This document shows, piece after piece, positions 1 through 6,863 of a DNA stretch of 6,948 nucleotides. Location of the stretch: positions 1-6,948 of the forward strand of contig JAGHSC010000171.1 of the NCBI GenBank assembly GCA_018066065.1, written 5' to 3'. The stretch is from Candidatus Cryptobacteroides faecihippi. Its GTDB lineage: Bacteria > Bacteroidota > Bacteroidia > Bacteroidales > UBA932. The position numbers and the translations under genes are program-made. Positions within the stretch are counted from its first letter, which is position 1. The number at the start of each line of letters is the position of its first letter. The notes below the pieces were generated by a model, which had not been told where the DNA came from, did no database searches, and was given only the letters and a program-made list of their open reading frames with translations.

Positions 1-1260
1 CTTGAGAGTCTCGCCTTCGTAAGGACTCCAGCCACACTTGTAAGCCACATCCTTGACTGTGAACTCCTCCTCCGGGTCCACGACCACGAGGTCGGCGTAG
101 GCACCTGCCTTCAGGACACCCCTGTCGCTGATCCCGAAGATCTCTGCAACTCTCTCTGAATAGGCGGATGCGATCCTGGTCAGCGGCATTCCAAGCGTGA
201 ATGCGACAGGAAGCGACTGCTGGATCGATGGCACTCCTGATGGGCAGGAGAGGTAAGGCTTGTCCTTCTCGGAGAGCAGGTGCGGTGCGTGGTCTGAGCC
301 GACGGTGTCGATCAGACCTTCTTCCAGGCCTTTCCTGAGTGCGGCTCTGTCCTTCGTGGACTTGACTGCTGGATTGCATTTGATCCTGCTGCCCAGCCTG
401 GCATAGTCCTCATCGCTGAACCAGAGGTAGTTGGCTGATGTCTCCGCGGATATACCAGGATTGTGGATCTTTGCGGCGCGGATCATCTCTACCTCTTCGG
501 CGGTCGTCACGTGGCAGACGTGTAGATGTGTACCATGCTTCACCGCCATCTCCAACGCCTTGATCGTGGACATGATGCAGGCCTTGCGGCTTCTGATCGC
601 GGGGTGCTCCGTGAATGGAACATCTTCCCCGAACCGTTCCCTTGCTGCAGCAAGGTTCGCCTTGATGATCCCTTCGTCCTCGCTGTGGATGAGGACCGGC
701 TTGGAACTTATGCTGAACAACTTATCGAGCGTTTCCTGGCGGTCTACGAGCATGTTGCCGGTGGATGAACCCATGAAGACCTTGACTCCTCCGATGGAAT
801 GTCTGGATTCTCCCGCAAGGTATCCTTCAATCTCTCCGCAGTTGTCGTTTGTGGCTCCGATGCTGAAACCATAGTTTGCCCAGGACTTTTCTGACGCGAT
901 CTTCAGCTTGGCGTCAAGCTTTTCCATGTCTGTCGTGGCAGGGGATGTGTTCGGCATGTCGATGAATGAAGTTATGCCGCCGAGCAGTGCTGCCCTTGAT
1001 TCGCTCTCGATGTCTGCCTTGTGGGTCAGGCCTGGGTCCCTGAAATGGACGTGGGCATCGATCCCGCCGGCCATCAGGACTTTTCCCCCAAGGTCGATCA
1101 CCTCTGCGTCCGGGAATGCTTCCAGTGCCTTGGAATCATTGGAGTCGGCTTCTTCGCGGAACCAGAGGCCCGCAATCCTTTCGCCATCGATCGCCAGGGC
1201 TCCAAACCCTTCCCGGGTGGATGTGGCAATGACGGCATTCACGAGGAGTGTTCTTGACAT
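1..1260 (-). CDS. pyrC: Dihydroorotase, class I (3'-truncated by window edge)
   Basis: Catalyses reversible cyclisation of N-carbamoyl-L-aspartate to L-dihydroorotate, the third step of de novo pyrimidine synthesis, in the cytoplasm. The 420 codons present read open with no frameshift. Amidohydrolase signatures appear in order: the metal-binding DAHVHFRDPG (His70 and His72), the GGVKVFMGSSTGNM segment with Lys160 as likely carboxylated metal-bridging lysine, LIHSEDE with His192, LHVCHVTT with His247 and His250, and GSDHAPH with catalytic Asp323. The C-terminal part shows the usual GAYADLVVVD and GWSPYEG motifs, so only roughly the last 20-30 residues should lie outside the window (inferred from the usual family length of about 440-450). 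The ATG at 1258-1260 is chosen because it follows the upstream gene's stop by 3 nt and gives a normal N-terminus; there is no Shine-Dalgarno motif, only AAA before the ATG. It is the last gene seen in the minus-strand operon. All key residues are present, so it should be active. Family assignment is secure; the lysine role is inferred by alignment from memory. Confidence 0.96.
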   Translation of the reverse strand, partial: MSRTLLVNAVIATSTREGFGALAIDGERIAGLWFREEADSNDSKALEAFPDAEVIDLGGKVLMAGGIDAHVHFRDPGLTHKADIESESRAALLGGITSFIDMPNTSPATTDMEKLDAKLKIASEKSWANYGFSIGATNDNCGEIEGYLAGESRHSIGGVKVFMGSSTGNMLVDRQETLDKLFSISSKPVLIHSEDEGIIKANLAAARERFGEDVPFTEHPAIRSRKACIMSTIKALEMAVKHGTHLHVCHVTTAEEVEMIRAAKIHNPGISAETSANYLWFSDEDYARLGSRIKCNPAVKSTKDRAALRKGLEEGLIDTVGSDHAPHLLSEKDKPYLSCPSGVPSIQQSLPVAFTLGMPLTRIASAYSERVAEIFGISDRGVLKAGAYADLVVVDPEEEFTVKDVAYKCGWSPYEGETLK

Positions 1261-1263
1261 TTT

Positions 1264-1986
1264 CTAGCTTCTTTTGTTGAACTTCCTGAACTTGAGCTTG
1301 ATGACTCCCCAGAATGCTTCTCCGAAGATGCCACCGCTCATCTTTGATGTTCCAAGCCTGCGGTTGATGAAGATGATCGGAACTTCGGAAAGCTGGAATC
1401 CGAGCTTCCATGCCGTGTACTTCATCTCGATCTGGAATCCATAGCCTTTCATCCTGACATCATCCAGGTCGATGGTTTCGAGGACTTTCCTGCTGTAGCA
1501 CTTGAAGCCTGCAGTGCAGTCATGGATCGTCATTCCGAGAACTGTCTTGACATAGATTGAAGCACAGTAGGACATCAGGATCCTGCCCAGCGGCCAGTTG
1601 ACCACGCTGATGCCGTCGCAGTAGCGTGAGCCGATGGCGACTCCGCCGCATGCCGCAGCGGCTGCGTAGAGTTTCGGAAGGTCGTCAGGGTTGTGCGAGA
1701 AGTCTGCATCCATCTCGAAGATGAAGTCGTAGCCTTGCTCCAGACACCACCTGAACCCTGTGAGATATGCTGTCCCGAGACCTAGCTTGCCGCTTCTCTC
1801 GATGAGGAAAAGCCTGTCCGGGAACTCCGTCTGCAGGCTCTTGACGATGCCGGCGGTCCCGTCCGGGGATCCGTCATCGATGATGAGTACGTGGTAGTTC
1901 CCGTCGAGCGAGAACACTTTGCGCACGATTGCCTCGATGTTCTCCTTCTCGTTGTAGGTCGGGATGATTACTGCTTTTCTGTCCAT
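1264..1986 (-). CDS. Family 2 glycosyltransferase, polyprenyl-phosphate mannose synthase (DPM1) type
   Basis: A 240-residue single-domain GT-A enzyme of the DPM1 type, expected to transfer a sugar (mannose from GDP-mannose in characterised relatives) to polyprenyl phosphate on the inner face of the cytoplasmic membrane, giving a lipid-linked sugar donor for envelope or protein glycosylation. Visible motifs: IIPTYNE at residues 7-13, IDDGSPDGT at 36-44, EMDADFSHNP at 91-100 with the DAD metal site at 93-95, GSRY at 119-122, and the DPM-type tail with RR at 209-210 followed by SKMS at 214-217. There is no C-terminal GtrA-like membrane domain, so it is the short, soluble or peripherally bound form; the basic C-terminus (KLKFRKFNKRS) may help membrane contact. 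The ATG lies 5 nt after the protease stop and the gene ends 3 nt before pyrC, so translation is probably coupled. The family is clear; the exact sugar (mannose or another hexose) cannot be read from sequence. Confidence 0.9.
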   Translation of the reverse strand: MDRKAVIIPTYNEKENIEAIVRKVFSLDGNYHVLIIDDGSPDGTAGIVKSLQTEFPDRLFLIERSGKLGLGTAYLTGFRWCLEQGYDFIFEMDADFSHNPDDLPKLYAAAAACGGVAIGSRYCDGISVVNWPLGRILMSYCASIYVKTVLGMTIHDCTAGFKCYSRKVLETIDLDDVRMKGYGFQIEMKYTAWKLGFQLSEVPIIFINRRLGTSKMSGGIFGEAFWGVIKLKFRKFNKRS

Positions 1987-1991
1987 AGTCT

Positions 1992-4900
1992 TTATTTTTT
2001 CATAAGTTCCTTCACTGCTGTCTCGAGCTGGATGTCCTCGCCGCGGAGCATGGATGCAGGGTCGTTGTCGACCTTCACATCAGGCTCGATCTGCATGTTC
2101 TCGAGGTAACGTCCTTCCTTGACTGCCCAGGAACCGACCTGTGGGATACCAAAGACCATACCATTGATCTGAGTCTCCCACCACACTGCTGTCATCGTTC
2201 CAGGGACAGGCATACCGATGAGCTTGCCCAGTCCGAGTGTCCTGTAGGCGTAAGGGAAGCCTGATGCATCTGAGTAGTTGTCCTCGCCGAGGAGCACGCA
2301 TGAAGGCTTTGTCCACTTGCTGTAAGGGTCAGAGCCGATGTATTGTCCCCTTGGAGTGTATCTTACATATTCCTTTCCACCGAGGAAGGTGACGAGGTCG
2401 TCGTGGAGCCATCCGCCGCCGTTGTGCCTGGTGTCGACGACAGCTGCGTCAGCCATCTTGTACTTTCCGAGGAGGGTCGAGTAGACTTCCCTGAAGCTAG
2501 GAGAATCCATTCCCTGGACATGGGTGTAGCCGATCTTTCCTTCTGAAATCCTGTCCACGATTGCCTCGCGCTGCTTTACCCAGCGCCTGTACATCAATGC
2601 GCTTTCCGATGCTGCCGGCTTCACGAACAGCTCGACTTCCTTGTCCTTTCCTTCCTTGCCGGTCTTCCTGACGACGATGGCCGTTCTCTTTCCAGATGTG
2701 TTCTGGAAGAGCTGGAACCAGCTCTTTCCTGCCTCTACAGGAGTCCCGTTGACAGAGACGATGATGTCGCCGGCCTTGATTCCGGAGTCGGCAAGGTTGA
2801 GGGCACCGCCAGGGAGGATCTCTGCGATCCTGAGGCCGTCTCCTTCGTACTCATAGTCATAGATTGCGCCGAGCCATCCCATGCTGACATTGCCTCTGAA
2901 GTAGGCTCTCGCACCGGTGTGCGAACCGTTGAGCTCGCCGAGCATCTCGGAGAGAAGGTCCTGGAAATCAAACTGATTGCTGATGTATGGAAGGAACTGC
3001 CTGTAGTTCTCCTTGAATCCGGCCCAGTCGATTCCGTGGATTGCCGGGTCGTAGAACTTCTCGTCGACCTGCTTCCAGACATGGTCGAAGATGTAGGAGC
3101 GCTCGGCCTTTGCCTTGAACTCGTAGTCTCCGCTGAAGGAGATCATAGACTGGGATCCACCGGATGTGGAGATCTTCTGGATCGATACTCCCGCAAGGAT
3201 GTAGAGATTCTTCTCGTCAGGTGAAGGGACAATCCTTCCCATGACCGACTTCTTGACCACCTTGATGTCGCCTGTCTTCATGTCCATCATGCAGAGGTCG
3301 GATGACTTCTCGAGCCTGGTGACATAGAACAGCTTCGTTCCGTCCTTGGTGAGATAGAAGTCTCCGAGCATGCTTGAGATCCTGGTCAGTCTCCTGGTCC
3401 TGCTGTCCCTGTTCTCGAGGTCAAGTTCCATCTTCTTAGGCTTCTCTGCCTGCTTGATGGAATCCTTCTGCTCTTTCTTCTCTTCCTTTGCCTCCTGCTT
3501 AGGAGTCTTCTCCTTTCCGCCCTCGGCAATCATCTTCTCGATCTCGGCGTCCTCCTTGTCCTGGTAGAACTTGGTCATTTCCTTGCCGTCGAAGAACATG
3601 ATGTAGACATCGCCCTCGGCGCCCCAGCTTCCGTGGCTTCTGTAACCGTTCTTGTCTGATTCCCAGATCATTGCGTGGCCTCCAAGAGCCCATCTGAAGC
3701 TACCGTCGGAGTATCCGCTCCTGGTGAGGTCGGTGACTTCTCCAGTCTCGATGTCAAGAAGGGCGATGTCGGTGTTGTTCCACCTTCCGTCTCCCTGGTA
3801 GTCGGAAAGGATGTACTTGCTGTCCGGACTCCATGCAAAGCTGAGGTCTCCGTCTGAATAGGAGTAGTTCGTGTCCTTGAGCAGGGATTTCTCCTTTCCG
3901 TCCTTGAGGTTCTTGATCACGACCTCGGTCCTGTTGCGGAGGAATGCCACCCATTCTCCGTCAGGGGAGACCTGAGGCTGGAAGCATGTCTCGCCTTCGG
4001 TCGTGACGAGCTTCTCCTCGAACTTGGTGGCGTAGGTGAAGTACTTCTCTTCCTTGCTTGCCAGTGTCGTGGACCAGATTCCCCAGTGGCCGTTGCGCTC
4101 TGATGAGTAGTAGAGAGTGCGTCCGTCCTTCGAGAAGCTGACATTGCGCTCCTGCTCAGGGGTGTTTGTGATTCTCTTGGTTGTCTTGTATTCCTCGGAT
4201 GTCACGAAGACATCGCCTCTGATGACCACGGCGATCTCCTTGCCATTCGGTGAGACTGCCATGGAGGAAGCATTCGCGAGGGTGAGATATTCAATCTCCT
4301 TCTCGTCCTCATCCTTTGTCACGGTGATCTCGATCTTCCTTGGCTGCGAGCCCTCCTTCATGGTGTAGAGGTCTCCGTTCCATGAGAAGCAGAGCGTTCC
4401 GTCGGATGCCACCGAAAGGTGCCTGACAGGGTTTTCCTTGAAGGATGTGATCTGAGTGTCCTTGCCGGGGGCGTCTGTGCTGCCCTTGTGGACATTGAGG
4501 ATGCCGCTCCTCTCCGAGATGAAGTAGAATGACTTGCCGTCGGCTGCGAAGACAGGGTTGCGGTCCTCTCCGTTGAATGAGCTGAGCTTGGTGAAGGTGC
4601 CTTCGCCGGTCATGCGGAACCTTGCATCCTGCGCAGAGGCAGGCTTGTAGAACCACACGTCCCTCGTGACGGATGATGTATGATGCTTCCTGAGAGGGTC
4701 CTCATAGCCTTTGTAGTCCTCGTAGAGGGCTTCTCCGGCTGCATTCACGCTGATGGTGGAGACGGGCATCGAGGTGGATGGCATCGGCCTTCCGCCTTCG
4801 AGCGAGACCTGCCAGAGCTGTGCGCTGCCTGGGAATCCTCCGTACTGGACGTCAGGCTGGATGCTTGCGCTGAAGAGGACTCTTCCTCCCTCCAGGACTG

Positions 4901-5249
4901 CCATCGGGATTTCGTTTCCAGGGAAGTCGGTGATGCGCTTCGGGGCGCCGCCCTCAGCAGATGTGACGAACACATCCTTCGAGCCGAGCCTGGTCGATGA
5001 GAAGACGATGCTCTTGCTGTCCGGTGTCCAGACAGGGTCTGAGTCATAAGCTGAATTGCTTGTTACCTGCAGGGCCTTTCCTCCCGCCACCGGGACGGTG
5101 AAGATGTCACCCTGGTAGCAGAAGGCTACCTTTGTTCCATCTGGTGAAATGGCGTTCTTCCTGATCCATCTTGGGGTCTCCTGCGCTGAGGCGGAGATCG
5201 TGATTGCAGTCAAGGCAGCCATCGCTGCCATGGCGAAGTTTTTTCTCAT
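1992..5249 (-). CDS. Secreted tricorn-like S41 protease with beta-propellers and PDZ domain
   Basis: A 1085-residue serine protease of the tricorn branch of family S41, close in length to Thermoplasma tricorn (1071). Residues 1-22 are a Sec signal peptide (basic MRK, hydrophobic core, A-S-A before Gln23), so it should act in the periplasm, unlike cytosolic archaeal tricorn. About residues 28-705 carry WD40/TolB-like propeller repeats, seen as recurring SPDG/TPDS/SPDEK strands, interrupted near 563-612 by a Lys/Glu-rich stretch. A helical C1 domain follows (about 715-785), then PDZ (about 795-878) and the C2 catalytic domain (about 890-1065). By comparison with tricorn, the tetrad is Ser776-His777 (NGSHTG), nucleophile Ser993 (NYSDAS) and Glu1050 (LENMQIEPDV). 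All four are present, so it is probably active. The PGTMTAVWWETQ block (1016-1027) is, from memory, typical of Bacteroidota members. Likely role: degrading peptides or misfolded proteins in the envelope. It is the first gene of the minus-strand operon. Domain limits are estimates. Confidence 0.93.
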   Translation of the reverse strand: MRKNFAMAAMAALTAITISASAQETPRWIRKNAISPDGTKVAFCYQGDIFTVPVAGGKALQVTSNSAYDSDPVWTPDSKSIVFSSTRLGSKDVFVTSAEGGAPKRITDFPGNEIPMAVLEGGRVLFSASIQPDVQYGGFPGSAQLWQVSLEGGRPMPSTSMPVSTISVNAAGEALYEDYKGYEDPLRKHHTSSVTRDVWFYKPASAQDARFRMTGEGTFTKLSSFNGEDRNPVFAADGKSFYFISERSGILNVHKGSTDAPGKDTQITSFKENPVRHLSVASDGTLCFSWNGDLYTMKEGSQPRKIEITVTKDEDEKEIEYLTLANASSMAVSPNGKEIAVVIRGDVFVTSEEYKTTKRITNTPEQERNVSFSKDGRTLYYSSERNGHWGIWSTTLASKEEKYFTYATKFEEKLVTTEGETCFQPQVSPDGEWVAFLRNRTEVVIKNLKDGKEKSLLKDTNYSYSDGDLSFAWSPDSKYILSDYQGDGRWNNTDIALLDIETGEVTDLTRSGYSDGSFRWALGGHAMIWESDKNGYRSHGSWGAEGDVYIMFFDGKEMTKFYQDKEDAEIEKMIAEGGKEKTPKQEAKEEKKEQKDSIKQAEKPKKMELDLENRDSRTRRLTRISSMLGDFYLTKDGTKLFYVTRLEKSSDLCMMDMKTGDIKVVKKSVMGRIVPSPDEKNLYILAGVSIQKISTSGGSQSMISFSGDYEFKAKAERSYIFDHVWKQVDEKFYDPAIHGIDWAGFKENYRQFLPYISNQFDFQDLLSEMLGELNGSHTGARAYFRGNVSMGWLGAIYDYEYEGDGLRIAEILPGGALNLADSGIKAGDIIVSVNGTPVEAGKSWFQLFQNTSGKRTAIVVRKTGKEGKDKEVELFVKPAASESALMYRRWVKQREAIVDRISEGKIGYTHVQGMDSPSFREVYSTLLGKYKMADAAVVDTRHNGGGWLHDDLVTFLGGKEYVRYTPRGQYIGSDPYSKWTKPSCVLLGEDNYSDASGFPYAYRTLGLGKLIGMPVPGTMTAVWWETQINGMVFGIPQVGSWAVKEGRYLENMQIEPDVKVDNDPASMLRGEDIQLETAVKELMKK
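5180..5249 (-). other. Sec signal peptide coding segment of the tricorn-like protease
   Basis: The first 23 codons give a classic type I signal peptide: Met-Arg-Lys at the N-terminus, an Ala-rich hydrophobic core, and Ala20-Ser21-Ala22 fitting the A-X-A rule, leaving Gln23 as the mature N-terminus. No lipobox cysteine is present, so it is not a lipoprotein. This supports the chosen ATG at 5247-5249. Confidence 0.85.
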
Positions 5250-5274
5250 TGTATTATTATATGTATTGAACTGA

Positions 5275-5306
5275 TAAAATTACTCCTTTTGGCGATGTTA
5301 TCCAAA
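5275..5306 (-). promoter_or_regulatory. Candidate Bacteroidota promoter for the protease-GT-pyrC operon
   Basis: Read on the minus strand, TTTG (complement of 5303-5306) is followed after exactly 20 nt by TAATTTTA (complement of 5275-5282). The Bacteroidota consensus is TTTG, 19-21 nt, TAnnTTTG, so only the last base of the -7 box differs. Transcription would start near 5269-5271, giving a leader of about 20 nt that is AT-rich (ATATAATAATACA before the ATG) and lacks a Shine-Dalgarno motif, as is normal in this phylum. No other promoter is evident in the two short gaps downstream, so this probably drives all three genes. Confidence 0.6.
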
Positions 5307-5323
5307 TATTGAGGCGTTTTTCT

Positions 5324-5331
5324 TAAATTTG
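5324..5331 (+). promoter_or_regulatory. Candidate -7 box for the plus-strand glycosyltransferase
   Basis: TAAATTTG matches the Bacteroidota -7 consensus TAnnTTTG in full and lies 22 nt before the ATG at 5354, so transcription would start near 5335 with a leader of about 19 nt. No TTTG or TTG is found 19-21 nt upstream; the nearest resemblance (GTTA, 5297-5300) is poor and 23 nt away. The promoter may therefore be weak or activator-dependent. Confidence 0.45.
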
Positions 5332-5353
5332 CGTTCCACGTCAACACAGAAAG

Positions 5354-6778
5354 ATGAAAAGAATAGATTGCTTCATACCATTTGCCAGTGTCTCTCAGTC
5401 CGAGGCCATCGAGGCCTCTCTCCTGAGCCAGCCTGAGGTTGCATCCGTCAACAGGATGGATGCCTCGACATTCAAGAGCACAGCCACGATGAAGGCCATT
5501 GCGGCCAAGGCCACCGCTCCGTTCACGATGCTCTGCACCCGCACAACAGGACTCAGATTTGTCCTCTATGGTCTCGAGCGCTTCCTTTCGGTCGCTGAGG
5601 ATACAGGCGCCGCAATGGTATATTCAGACCACTTCAACCAGGTGGGGGAGAGCAGCACCCAGGCCCCTGTCATCGACTACCAGATGGGTGCGCTGCGCGA
5701 CGACTTCGACTTCGGCTCCATCCTCATCTTCAGGACAGACGCTCTTCTGGAGGCTGTCTCCAGGATGGACACTGAATATTCATACGTGGGACTCTATGAC
5801 CTTCGCCTGAAGGTTTCCCAGAAGGGGGAGCTCGTGCACATCAACGAGTACCTTTATTATGATATCGAGACCGACACCCGCAAGTCGGGGGAGAAGCTCT
5901 TCGACTATGTGGACCCGAAGAACCGTTCCGTGCAGATCGAGATGGAGAAGGCTTGCACCGCTCACCTGAAGGACATCGGAGGCTACCTCGAACCGGTCTT
6001 CAAGGAGGTCGAGATCTCGGAGGAGGAGTTCGAGTACGAGGCTTCCGTCATCATCCCTTGCAAGAACAGGGTCCGCACCATAGGCGATGCCATCAAATCG
6101 GCTCTTTCGCAGGAATGCTCTTTCAAGTATAATGTAATTGTGGTGGATGACAACTCCACGGATGGCTCTGTCGATGTGATCAAGAGCTTCGTGGATGATC
6201 CGAAGCTGGTCTATGTGGCTCAGGACAGGACCTACCATGCCATTGGAGGCAACTGGAACGTCGCCCTGCATCATCCAAAGTGCGGCCGCTATGCCATCCA
6301 GCTTGATTCCGACGATGTCTATCATGACGAGACGACCGTCCAGAAGTTCATCGATGCCTTCCATGAGCAGAAGTGCGCGATGGTGGTCGGAACCTACCGC
6401 ATGACAGACTTCAACATGCAGACTCTCCCTCCGGGAGTGATCGACCACAGGGAGTGGACGCCTGAGAACGGGCGCAACAATGCTCTCCGCATCAATGGCC
6501 TTGGAGCTCCGAGGGGCTTCTACGTCCCTCTTCTGCGTCAGTTCAACTTCCCGACGACGAAGTATGGTGAGGACTATGCGGTGGGTCTGCGCGTGAGCCG
6601 CGAGTACCAGATCGGCAGGATCTACGATGTGGTCTACGACTGCAGAAGGTGGGAAGGAAACTCCGATGCGGCTCTTGAAATAGAGAAAGTGAACGCCAAT
6701 AACACATATAAGGATAGGATCAGGACCTGGGAACTGCAGGCTAGAATCGATTTAGTCAAAAAAAATCGAAAAAAGTAA
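5354..6778 (+). CDS. Two-domain family 2 glycosyltransferase, substrate unknown
   Basis: A 474-residue cytoplasmic protein without signal peptide or membrane segment. The C-terminal half (about 228-450) is a canonical GT-A/GT2 catalytic domain: VIIPCKNR at 232-239, VVDDNSTDGS at 263-272 for nucleotide binding, the DSDD metal site at 318-321, and YGEDY at 404-408 with the Glu-Asp pair expected to include the catalytic base. The N-terminal half (about 1-215) looks like a second, eroded GT2 domain: it opens CFIPFAS, has VYSDHF at 89-94 where a DXD site would be, and RDDFDFGSILIFRTDAL at 115-131 resembling an acceptor-side segment, but lacks the DDxSxDG motif. It may be a non-catalytic, binding or second-activity domain. 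Residues 216-228 form an acidic linker, and the C-terminus is basic (KKNRKK). The ATG at 5354 is the first in-frame start after the -7 box. It most likely builds envelope glycan; donor and acceptor cannot be told from sequence. Confidence 0.9.
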   Translation: MKRIDCFIPFASVSQSEAIEASLLSQPEVASVNRMDASTFKSTATMKAIAAKATAPFTMLCTRTTGLRFVLYGLERFLSVAEDTGAAMVYSDHFNQVGESSTQAPVIDYQMGALRDDFDFGSILIFRTDALLEAVSRMDTEYSYVGLYDLRLKVSQKGELVHINEYLYYDIETDTRKSGEKLFDYVDPKNRSVQIEMEKACTAHLKDIGGYLEPVFKEVEISEEEFEYEASVIIPCKNRVRTIGDAIKSALSQECSFKYNVIVVDDNSTDGSVDVIKSFVDDPKLVYVAQDRTYHAIGGNWNVALHHPKCGRYAIQLDSDDVYHDETTVQKFIDAFHEQKCAMVVGTYRMTDFNMQTLPPGVIDHREWTPENGRNNALRINGLGAPRGFYVPLLRQFNFPTTKYGEDYAVGLRVSREYQIGRIYDVVYDCRRWEGNSDAALEIEKVNANNTYKDRIRTWELQARIDLVKKNRKK

Positions 6779-6784
6779 AAAAAA
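6758..6784 (+). promoter_or_regulatory. Phased A-tracts upstream of the rRNA-type promoter (UP-element-like)
   Basis: Three A runs, A8 at 6758-6765, A6 at 6769-6774 and A8 at 6777-6784, have centres about 9-10 bp apart, roughly one helical turn, and end directly before the TTTG box at 6786. Such A-tracts bend DNA and resemble UP elements that bind the RNA polymerase alpha subunit at strong rRNA promoters. The first two and the beginning of the third lie within the 3' end of the glycosyltransferase gene and its stop codon. The promoter role is inferred. Confidence 0.55.
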
Positions 6785-6785
6785 G

Positions 6786-6816
6786 TTTGCCAGTTTAAAA
6801 AAAGTGCCTACCTTTG
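6786..6816 (+). promoter_or_regulatory. Strong Bacteroidota promoter, probably of an rRNA operon
   Basis: TTTG at 6786-6789 and TACCTTTG at 6809-6816 are separated by 19 nt, a full match to the Bacteroidota consensus TTTG N19-21 TAnnTTTG. An A7 run sits in the spacer (6797-6803). Transcription should start around 6820-6823. The perfect boxes, the upstream A-tracts and the long non-coding structured leader that follows are what one expects of an rRNA promoter. The promoter call itself is firmer than the identity of the gene it drives. Confidence 0.8.
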
Positions 6817-6820
6817 CAAT

Positions 6821-6841
6821 CCCGTTCGGAACACGGATGGG
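6821..6841 (+). other. Hairpin at the start of the putative rRNA leader
   Basis: CCCGTTCG and CGGATGGG pair over 8 bp (six Watson-Crick pairs and two G-U wobbles) around a GAACA loop. It lies at or within a few bases of the predicted transcription start. No U-tract follows, so it is not an intrinsic terminator. It may protect the 5' end of the precursor or act in early elongation. Confidence 0.6.
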
Positions 6842-6850
6842 AACAACACA

Positions 6851-6863
6851 AGATCATTGAAAA
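6851..6863 (+). promoter_or_regulatory. boxA-like antitermination motif in the leader
   Basis: AGATCATTGAAAA resembles the rRNA boxA, which binds NusB/NusE in E. coli (core GCTCTTTAACA), in position and general shape: a C-T/A-T-T core followed by an A-rich end, about 30 nt into the transcript. The match is partial, so the call is tentative. Confidence 0.4.

Larger units (their letters stand above)
5250..5353. other. Divergent intergenic region
   Basis: The 104-nt spacer between the minus-strand operon and the plus-strand glycosyltransferase is AT-rich compared with the flanking genes. It holds the two promoter candidates listed separately, whose upstream ends meet around 5299-5306. I see no small ORF, RNA gene, strong inverted repeat or riboswitch-like fold in it. 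Confidence 0.8.

Noticed and set aside
431..874. Plus-strand open frame of 147 codons across the dihydroorotase gene
   Set aside because: It is antisense to pyrC, whose frame carries all catalytic motifs. The translation shows no domain and is Ser/Met-rich, as expected of a shadow frame.
2735..3082. Minus-strand open frame of 115 codons in another frame of the protease gene
   Set aside because: Its Ser/Thr/Arg-rich composition is typical of an out-of-frame reading of a GC-rich gene, and the protease frame is intact throughout.
5250..5353. Possible riboswitch or small RNA between the divergent genes
   Set aside because: The predicted leaders are only about 20 nt on each side, too short for a riboswitch, and no stable fold is visible.
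5780..6448. Minus-strand open frame of 222 codons inside the glycosyltransferase gene
   Set aside because: It lies fully antisense to a gene with clear GT2 motifs. It has no recognisable domain or promoter and is explained by the codon bias of the opposite strand.
6821..6841. Hairpin read as an intrinsic terminator of the glycosyltransferase gene
   Set aside because: There is no U-tract after the stem (AACAACACAAG follows), and it sits downstream of a full consensus promoter at the expected transcript start.
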